Shown: one piece after another, positions 59,126-64,000 of the stretch
Numbering within the stretch: position 1 is the stretch's first letter
How the letters are laid out: every line of letters starts with the position of its first letter
NCBI GenBank assembly: GCA_025618425.1
Contig: CM046850.1
Location: 492,819-556,818, forward strand
Direction of reading: 5' to 3'
Source: Heliocidaris tuberculata
Taxonomy: Eukaryota > Echinodermata > Echinoidea > Camarodonta > Echinometridae
DNA: 64,000 nucleotides
Made by a program: the position numbers and the translations under genes
The notes under the pieces: generated by a model
Seen by the model: only the letters and a program-made list of their open reading frames with translations
Told to the model about the DNA's origin: nothing
Database searches by the model: none

Positions 59126-62100
59126 CCTCTCTTTCTCTCTCTCCCTCTTTTTTTTCTCTCTCTCTCTTCCTCTGTCTCTCTGTTCTTCTTTCGCTCCCCT
59201 CTATCCATCTCTGGGAAGGAAACATTTAGAATCAAAGGAAACATTCGTAGTTATCACTTATCACTTGCTGCGACAAGAATAATCATAAAACTAGAAATTT
59301 AATTCGTCACTGAAGACGAATTAGGTGGTCTGTCGGTAATTTTGATAACGGTGAATGACCCTTTTCCATGTTGATATTGATGTATCTGAATGGGGTAAGC
59401 ACATTTCGTCAGATTTCACATGTTTAAACCACCACACTGCCATTTTATGGCCATCGTTACTTTCAAATTTACCCTTGTAGAATGTCAGTGCATAATCATG
59501 ACATGCTTTATGCATGTATGTGCGTGTGTGTAGGTGTGTGTGCGTATGTATGTAGCACACAGACTCAGCTATCACATACTGAAATTTTGGGGAAAATAGA
59601 GCAAAAATGACGGAGATTCGGCTCAAAAAAGACTGGCATGCAGAATCATGATTTGAGAAAAGTCATCTCCCATAGAGAATACACGCAAAATGTGAAAAAT
59701 TGACATGCCTCCATTCATAGCAAAAATACGCCATGATGCCTTTGTCAAAATGAAAAATGGTGAATACTGATCTTGTAGAGAATTGTCTCCCCTACAACAT
59801 ATCGAAATTTGGAAGAAAATTGACCAAGTATGAGTGAAATATTGTCGAATGAATACAAAATTTATGACTTCATTTTTTCAAAATCGAATTTTTGAGTTTA
59901 TATGCAAATATGATGACGTCACAACATACATGTGGAGAATTTTATTCATGAATTCTGATTTACAACTTACAGGCTTTCAGAAAATGTACAAAAAATTGGG
60001 GGTCTCCTGGCTTTCTAACGAGCTATGGCGGATTCAAGATAGGCATGTTTTTACCACTTTTTACATTATTTTGCCTATTGACGCACGCACGAATTTTAAA
60101 GTTCGTTGCGCCCTTATGGCATTATGAAAGGTCGAGAATTAGTGTAAATAGTTGAAAATGGTCAAGAATGGTGTCAAGAAGACAAACCATGCGAAAAAAC
60201 GGCAATTCTACGTTGCGTACTGGCGTAACGCACAAAAACGCGCGCGCAAATTTTTGAAATGCTTAAAATGACCTGAAACGTACTCTGGTTTGGTCCCTGG
60301 GTGATTTTGAGCAATTTTAAAATTTGACGCGCGCGTACGCGCACGTTATGACCTTTTCATGACCGTTGATGACATGACCTGTTGACCCTTGCCCTGAAGT
60401 TAATGTGTTGTAAATATGGTTGATTTTTCATGATGCGTTGCGATGATATGATGAATCATGTAATTTTACAAAATGGCGCCTGGATGACGTCATGATGACC
60501 TGATGTCCTTGAAAAGTTTCGTGTGACATCTTCATTATAGGCTTGATAACTGGTATAAAATTCACTTAAATTGATCTGGTCAATTTTGAGATATCGTGCG
60601 CACAAAATTTAGGATAAAAAAAATAAAGAATAAAGAAAATTCTGACGAAATTTAGAGGTGATCTGTCTACGACAGACCACCTAATTATGAGCAAAATAAA
60701 GTTATCCATTGAATGTTTCATCGCTCGTTGTATGTAACCACTGGAAAAACCCTCCACCATATGTGATTACTTGTCGTTTTTCCGAAGGTTCATCATTCCG
60801 AACGTTTGTCATTCCGATAATGAAATAGATCATTTTCATCATTCTGAAGGTTCATAATTCAGAAGCTGAAAGAGAACCATGCTTCATTTTTTTTTTTCTT
60901 TTTCTTTTTTTTCATTTTGGGAAATTCAATTCAAATTAACATTTTCTGCCATTGATTTTGACAACACCCAACATCTGTTCAAAAAGGACAATTTACATGT
61001 ACATCAAGTAGTATGAATATAATCAAGAATTAACTTGCAATACAAGGAAGAAGGCGCGATCCCATTAAAGCAGACGCTTGTATCCGGTACGCCTGAATAC
61101 ACAAATACAATATAAATTGATACAGGAAAAGAAGAAAGGGACAGACAAACTTGAGAAGGAGAGAAGAGGATAGGGAACTTGGAGTCGAGAGAAAGGAAGA
61201 GGACTGCAACATAGTGATAATCATAATGGAGTTGTATGGCATGCATGGATAATACAGTGGCAAGGTATACCGTGAGAGTAAAAAATCGAAATATCCACAG
61301 GCATTCTTACAAAAAGATACTGGAAAACAGGTTAGGATGATAGTAATTGAACATAGTAATCAAGCAAGGCATCATGAATTATAATCCCTATGATAATTAT
61401 GACTATTTAAATTTCAGAATTACAAACCCTTTTTTTTTTTTTTCTTTCTTTTTTTTTTCATTTTTGGAATTATAAATCTCTGGATAAACGAACCTTCGGA
61501 ATTACGGACCTTCGGGAAAAAACGAGCCTATGGAAAATATTTTATCATCCTCTTAATTTTCTCCCCACCATCTCACAGCCGGCTGATCCAGCGTCTCTGG
61601 GTACTGAGTTCATTGAGAGTACTCGGGAAGCTATCAAGTACCGCTATTGGCTTCTGCCTTACATCTATACACTGTTTTACCATGCTAGACTGGATGGATG
61701 GACCGTCGTTAGACCAGTCGTTAACGAGTAAGGATGATGATGATAGCGACGATGATGACGACGATGATGATGATAATATTGATAGTGATAATGATGGTGA
61801 TGATGATGATATTTATAGTTCTGATTATGATGATATTGATAGTGATAATGATGGTGATGAAGATAATGATGATGATGATGATGATGATGATGAGGTTGAA
61901 GATGATGATAGTAATAAAGGTGATGATGATGGTAATTTTTACTGATATCATTAATATTGAATTTTGTATCAAATATGCCTACATTTTTGTTTTTGAGTTG
62001 TTCACCTTAGATGAGCTTTCTAATAACGCGGATAACGAACAAATGAAAGAAACTGATACGTGTTGCAAGTTATTGTCTTTAACTCATAGCAGTAGAAATA

Positions 62101-62430
62101 CATGAAGACTGAGAGTTAATTTTCGAGTGTTCGTGGGATTAACAACAAGAGCTTTGCTTTCCGGGTACATCCTCCTTATCTTTTTTGAAATATTTACTGT
62201 AATCCTTACTATGTTAACCATATAGTACGGAAATAGAAAGGGAAATAAACGTAAATTTCGATTTCAAACTCTTTAGGATAACATTTTCTAAGATGTAGCA
62301 CATTAGAAGTTAAAGCATTGTTTTTCTTATTTTGTTCCATGTCAGGTTCCCGATGTATGAGAATGTATGGGATGTGGACTGGGAGTTTTTCCTTGGTTCC
62401 GCCCTGCTGGTAGCTCCAGTTCTTCATCAG
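43720..62430 (+). CDS. GH31 glucosidase-like protein with trefoil domain; predicted pseudoenzyme (3' end beyond window)
   Basis: Sixteen exons join in frame (744 codons): 43720-44151, 49342-49538, 50496-50664, 51596-51698, 52045-52157, 52831-52956, 53416-53547, 54275-54394, 54765-54878, 56365-56449, 56906-57023, 57616-57752, 58284-58318, 58859-58975, 61579-61727, 62346-62430. All introns are GT/AG. Layout: short N-tail, membrane anchor (about residues 5-28), trefoil domain (Cys 44, 55, 67, 72, 73, 88), the GH31 N-terminal beta domain, then the barrel. Family landmarks kept: MMFGLGEH, PPFWALGYQFGRADW, FQWPGEVAFADFTHP, MNEPGN, SRSTYPGTGRYAGH, ELCIRWTQMAAFFP and LRYxLLPYIYTLF-like KYRYWLLPYIYTLF. 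This is the maltase-glucoamylase/sucrase-isomaltase layout, normally an exo-acting alpha-glucosidase. Both catalytic Asp are gone: VDMTMNEP for WIDMNEP, and GHALGKN for GHWTGDV. It lacks the C-terminal beta domains, which should lie right of the window. Confidence 0.93.
44860..45420 (-). mobile_element. Retroposon 3' region in GH31 intron 1
   Basis: AT-rich sequence followed by a purine block on the + strand (45300-45410 with (GA)n) repeats the order seen at 24240-25110, on the minus strand. The polymerase is missing. Confidence 0.5.
45726..46003. mobile_element. hAT-like MITE with perfect 8-bp target-site duplication
   Basis: Ends are CAGGGGCGGCGC and GCGCCGCCCCTG. TCTACCAA flanks both sides (45718-45725 and 46004-46011). 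It is the same family as 22173-22434 but inverted: shared TATGTTTAAGACCTCTCTTTT on one strand corresponds to AAAAGAGAGGTCTTAAACATA in the other. Confidence 0.9.
46803..47549. mobile_element. Tc1/mariner-like non-autonomous element
   Basis: TACAGCGCGTATAAAAAAAAGTATACCC at the left and, inverted, TACACAGTGAGCATAAAAAAGTATACCC at the right form an imperfect terminal repeat of about 30 bp. TA at both edges is consistent with a TA target. The 700-bp interior has no transposase frame. Confidence 0.65.
47550..48913. other. GH31 intron 1, no element recognised
   Basis: AT-rich unique-looking sequence without exon candidates showing GH31 similarity. Confidence 0.4.
48914..49079. mobile_element. Short palindromic MITE
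   Basis: CTGGGTCCTTTTTCATAAAACTTGTTATC and, inverted, CAGGGCTCTATTTCATAAAACTTGTTATC are the ends. The left side contains a tandem ATCAATAACAAGTT. The centre has CTGATTGGCTGA, shared with 31025-31175. Confidence 0.75.
49600..49792 (+). mobile_element. Retroposon 3' tail in GH31 intron 2
   Basis: AT-rich sequence ends CAGACAATAAAGTTCTTGAATCTTGAATTGAATCTTG, an AATAAA plus TTGAAT-repeat terminus. Confidence 0.55.
50693..51164. mobile_element. hAT-like MITE beside a microsatellite, GH31 intron 3
   Basis: Ends CAGGCGCGCCGGAAGC and, inverted, CATAGGCGCCGGAAGC. GTGATGAT lies at 50685-50692 and again at 51165-51172, a perfect 8-bp duplication. The interior holds G runs, a T run (51031-51054), a C run and a CACTGGCGTAAAT block (50890-50902) resembling the end of the 15292 family, so another element may be nested. 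Confidence 0.85.
51165..51215. repeat. (GAT)n microsatellite continuing from a target-site duplication
   Basis: The right-hand GTGATGAT duplication runs straight into about 12 GAT triplets. The left-hand copy has none. Confidence 0.85.
52278..52400 (+). pseudogene. Decayed duplicate of GH31 exon 5
   Basis: Conceptual reading FWVFTGPTPQLVIAQYTD, then a stop, repeats the end of exon 5 (FWVFTGPTPEMVIAQYTE). Similarity continues past the donor: GGAGTAAGTCATG versus GAGGTAAGTATATC, and CATCTTCAGCATG versus CATCTTCCGCATG. The first half of the exon and its acceptor are missing. It lies about 120 bases after the true exon. Confidence 0.88.
52441..52464. repeat. C homopolymer (24)
   Basis: One of the longest C runs in the window, followed about 115 bases later by a G10 run (52580-52589). 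Confidence 0.9.
53960..54165 (+). mobile_element. Retroposon 3' tail in GH31 intron 7
   Basis: AT-rich sequence ends TTGGAATTGAATAAAACTGAATTGAATTG, as in the other LINE-type tails. Confidence 0.6.
54528..54739. repeat. (ATT)n microsatellite in GH31 intron 8
   Basis: Over 200 bp of TTA/TCA triplets end about 25 bases before the exon 9 acceptor region. Confidence 0.95.
55035..55135 (+). mobile_element. SINE 3' end
   Basis: TAAGCGCATAGGGACATGCT through GTTAAGCGCTATAAAAGAACCG ends in ATT repeats, as in the SINE 3' end at 21460-21525. Confidence 0.6.
55327..55369. repeat. (TA)n microsatellite
   Basis: It abuts the left end of the inverted-repeat element. A second AT run (56068-56091) abuts the truncated copy. 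Confidence 0.9.
55370..55712. mobile_element. Inverted-repeat element carrying a tRNA-like gene
   Basis: The 100-bp arms 55370-55469 and 55613-55712 are exact reverse complements by eye, starting AATTGTAAGGAAATAACATA. The 143-bp loop contains a tRNA-like sequence on the minus strand (55527-55606) and its 3' trailer. The left flank is (TA)n and the right flank GTTTATAATG. No ORF is present. Either a MITE captured a tRNA gene, or a tRNA-headed SINE unit underwent a fold-back duplication. The arm identity implies a recent origin or gene conversion. Confidence 0.85.
55527..55606 (-). pseudogene. tRNA-like pseudogene with 8-nt insertion in the anticodon stem
   Basis: Identical to the + strand tRNA-like gene at 55896-55967 except for one A-to-T change and an extra GTTTTTAT before GGCGTTC. 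This breaks the 5' half of the anticodon stem and puts a T5 run inside the gene, which could stop pol III. The A box (TGGTCTAGTGG), B box (GGTTCGATTCC) and downstream T6 remain. Confidence 0.75.
55889..56070 (+). mobile_element. Truncated second copy of the tRNA-carrying element
   Basis: From ACTGGCC through the tRNA-like gene, the TTTTTTCAACCTTTGCAAAA trailer and the first part of the arm (AAGCTACGCAACC to CACAATTATA), it matches the reverse complement of 55420-55612. It then breaks into (TA)n. The left arm is missing. Confidence 0.8.
55896..55967 (+). tRNA. tRNA-like gene, anticodon UCU (Arg) by folding
   Basis: It folds as a full cloverleaf: 7-bp acceptor GTCTCCG/CGGAGAC, D stem GTC/GGC, anticodon stem TTGGC/GCCAA with loop GTTCTAA, and T arm CCGGG-TTCGATT-CCCGG. 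The conserved positions T8, A14, GG in the D loop, T33, TTC and A58 are present. The A box TGGTCTAGTGG and B box GGTTCGATTCC are perfect, and T6 follows one base after the acceptor (ACATTTTTT). Position 32 is G instead of a pyrimidine, and the D arm looks more like Glu/Asp tRNAs than Arg. It could therefore be a SINE head rather than a working tRNA gene. It lies in GH31 intron 9. Confidence 0.65.
56530..56660 (-). mobile_element. SINE fragment
   Basis: On the minus strand it reads CTTTGGCAAGACATTAATCT, then GCCACTCTACACCCAGGTGAGGTAACTGGGTAC, and ends TTACCCCGG-like. This is the body of the 16613 family. It lies in GH31 intron 10. Confidence 0.7.
57180..57490. repeat. Possible degraded G/C-run MITE in GH31 intron 11
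   Basis: A C14 run (57260-57273), GCGTAAGGGGGCCCA and a terminal CCCCCTATCCGCCAATG resemble the MITE ends at 9909-10191. I could not find the partner end or a target-site duplication. Confidence 0.4.
59088..59182. repeat. (CT)n microsatellite
   Basis: CTCTCT with T-run interruptions in GH31 intron 14. Confidence 0.9.
59319..60686. mobile_element. 1.37-kb DNA transposon-like element
   Basis: AATTAGGTGGTCTGTCG at the left edge is repeated exactly inverted at 60670-60686, a 17-bp terminal repeat; AATT may instead be the target duplication. The interior contains CpG-rich ACGCGCGCGTACGCGC blocks (60240-60345), several TGACGTCA-like and GATGACCTGATG segments, and no long ORF. Confidence 0.75.
60776..61535. 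repeat. TTCCGAAGGTTC palindrome split by a retroposon
   Basis: The left arm (60776-60880) has TTTTTCCGAAGGTTCATCATTCC. The right arm (61480-61535) has AACGAACCTTCGGAATTACGGACC. The intact relative is at 41930-42175. Confidence 0.7.
60905..61400 (-). mobile_element. Retroposon 3' region inside the palindrome
   Basis: GAAATTCAATTCAAATTAAC at the left, then AT-rich sequence, then a purine-rich block (61110-61210): the same tail-then-purine order as 24240-25110 on the minus strand. Confidence 0.5.
61730..61940. repeat. (GAT)n microsatellite at the donor of GH31 exon 15
   Basis: Imperfect GAT/GAC triplets begin within 5 bases of the exon 15 donor (GAGTAAGGATGATG). The poly-Asp, poly-Met and poly-Ile frames are artefacts. 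Confidence 0.95.
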
Positions 62431-62454
62431 GTTAGTCAGACAAAATTAGTATAA

Positions 62455-62641
62455 ACAGTAGTAGAAGTAGTAGACTAGCAGAAGTAGGAGGAGTAGTAGT
62501 AGTAGACTAGCAGTAGTAGTTGTTGTAGAAGTAGTAGTAGTAGTAGCAGTAGTAGAAGTAGTAGTAGTAGTAGTAGTGGTGGTGGTGGTAGTAGTGGTAG
62601 TAGTGGTAGTAGTAGTGGTAGTGGTAGTAGTGGTAGTAGTG

Positions 62642-62676
<35 letters not shown>

Positions 62677-62677
62677 C
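62455..62677. repeat. (AGT)n microsatellite in the last GH31 intron seen
   Basis: AGT/GGT triplets for about 220 bp, starting about 25 bases after exon 16. Poly-Thr and poly-Tyr frames on the minus strand are artefacts. Confidence 0.95.
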
Positions 62678-62989
62678 AAGGGCGTAGGCTGGTTTGGGCA
62701 CGGGGAGGTGCACATCTTGGGGAGGTGGAACTAAAGTTTAGAAAATTAGAATAGATATCACATCACAAGCAAGCTTTTCCTGGACGATACAGTGTAGGTT
62801 ATGTAGGTGTTTAAGTATTGTTCAGAAAATTATAAAGCTTGTGATTTGGTACCTAGCCTATAAGCTGCTTTGTTAATCAAATGATTGCCTACCTGATGTC
62901 AGTAATCATTCAATCAGCAAAATATCATTCAACAAAAAACTATTTCCAATAAAAACATTTACTCTTGAAGATGGCTGGTTTTATTTTAA

Positions 62990-63778
62990 TTTAAATGTCG
63001 ATTTAATCTCAGCTTATGCTGAATTCTGTCAGGCCACATTGCCTCCTTGATTACAACATATCTAAATCCAAGATTATGATGCCTAGGAAGGTTCATAATG
63101 TTAGTTTTAAATATACTAATAATGGTCAAGGGTTACAAAGTACATCAACTGAGAAATACTTGGGTCTTGTGATAAATAACACTTAAAATTGGAATGATCA
63201 TTGTACCGAATTACATGTAAAGTGCAATAGACCTTTTTGGTACATAATACGGAGGGACTGCGTTGACTGACCAAAACCAGTTTTAAAAACCCTTTACAGA
63301 ATCTTTAGTACGCTCATGTTTGGATTATTGTTGCACAGCATGTGATCCATACAGAAACAAAGCGGTAGCCAACTGATTGTAAAGATTTAAAAAAACGTTA
63401 TACGTAAGAATGTTGAACAAAGACTGGAGTAGTACATGTAGTTACAACACTTTGTTACAAGAATTTAGTATGAATACATTAGAGAGTAGACGAAAGTACC
63501 TCCAACTTATTTTTTTAGTGTTATAAGCTTGTTAATGACATCACAGATATAGGACGTAATAACATGTGCAAACCTGCGAACAGAATTGGAAGAACAGATC
63601 ATCATAACTTAAAGATGCATGTACCCAGAACAGCAAGAACAGATTATTATTATATGAACTCATTCTATCCGAAAACTACAAACGACTGGAACAAACTCCC
63701 TAAAAGTATAGTCAACATGAAAACTCTTGGCTTGTTTCAAAAAAGTGTTAAAAACCACCTCAACCTGCAGAGTTAAAG
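62990..63778 (+). mobile_element. LINE fragment, polymerase C-terminus
   Basis: Readable pieces are KIMMPRKVHNVSFKYTNNGQ, STEKYLGLVINN, LESRRKYLQLIF and, in one frame to the stop, YYMNSFYPKTTNDWNKLP followed by FQKSVKNHLN. Frameshifts and stops intervene. It lies in the intron after exon 16. Confidence 0.75.
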
Positions 63779-64000
63779 GCCAAGTCCACACTAATATCAA
63801 GTTGATTTGAAAAAGTAGAGTAAAATTAAACAAGCATAATGCTGAAAATTTCATCAAAATCGGATGTAAAATAAGAAAGTTACGAAATTTTAAAGTTTCG
63901 CTTAATTTCACAAAACAGTTATATGCACATCCTGGTCGGTATGCAAATGAGGGAACCGATGACGTCATCCACTCACTATTTCTTTTGTATTTTATCATAT
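63779..64000. repeat. Dispersed repeat running off the window edge
   Basis: It contains GGCCAAGTCCACACTAATAT, GAAAATTTCATCAAAATCGG and GCAAATGAGGGAACCGATGACGTCATCC. From general knowledge, this type of sequence is highly repeated in marine invertebrate genomes. It starts directly after the LINE stop codon. Confidence 0.5.

Noticed and set aside
61613..62105. Asp-rich acidic protein and Met/Ile-rich frames
   Set aside because: The frame begins inside GH31 exon 15 in the wrong frame and continues through a (GAT)n repeat.
62446..62715. Poly-Thr mucin-like frame on the minus strand
   Set aside because: Translation of the (AGT)n repeat, with no signal peptide or splice context.

Overview
This is metazoan nuclear DNA, most likely from an echinoderm and probably a sea urchin. 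It is AT-rich, has long introns with GT/AG splice sites, and is crowded with microsatellites, tRNA-derived SINEs, 5'-truncated LINEs and small inverted-repeat DNA transposons. It also carries a 500-base run of N (3501-4000). The organism call is inference from the gene and repeat repertoire, because nothing in the window names a species.

Four protein genes are supported, all on the + strand. (1) 5103-8929: the last three exons of an UNC93A-like multi-pass membrane protein; its N-terminal exons were not found. (2) 18192-20297: a two-exon P-loop sulfotransferase-like protein of 273 residues. (3) 31835-33286: a single-exon type II membrane alpha-1,3-fucosyltransferase-like enzyme of family GT10. 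(4) 43720-62430, running off the right edge: a GH31 maltase-glucoamylase/sucrase-isomaltase-like protein. I could trace 16 exons of it (744 codons), with a membrane anchor, a trefoil domain and most of the GH31 barrel.

The GH31 gene is the most interesting item. Its reading frame and splice sites are intact throughout, yet both catalytic carboxylates are replaced: the nucleophile Asp of the WIDMNEP motif is Thr, and the acid/base Asp of HWTGD is Lys. Several sugar-binding residues are changed as well. This looks like an expressed pseudoenzyme rather than a glucosidase. Intron 5 also holds a decayed second copy of exon 5.

Intron 9 of that gene holds a second oddity: a 343-bp element with apparently perfect 100-bp terminal inverted repeats and a tRNA-like gene in its loop. 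About 180 bp downstream is a second, truncated copy in opposite orientation, whose tRNA-like gene is intact with A box, B box and a T6 terminator.

The remainder is mostly repeats. Five hAT-like MITEs can be delimited by 8-bp target-site duplications. One interrupts an RTE-like LINE relic, and another's duplication runs into a (GAT)n microsatellite. LINE copies on both strands are inactivated, two of them at different residues of the same YVDD catalytic motif. A retroposon family with a long purine/pyrimidine-asymmetric 3' UTR recurs at least five times. The four genes show no evident joint pathway; two (GT10 and GH31) concern glycans, but their adjacency may be chance.
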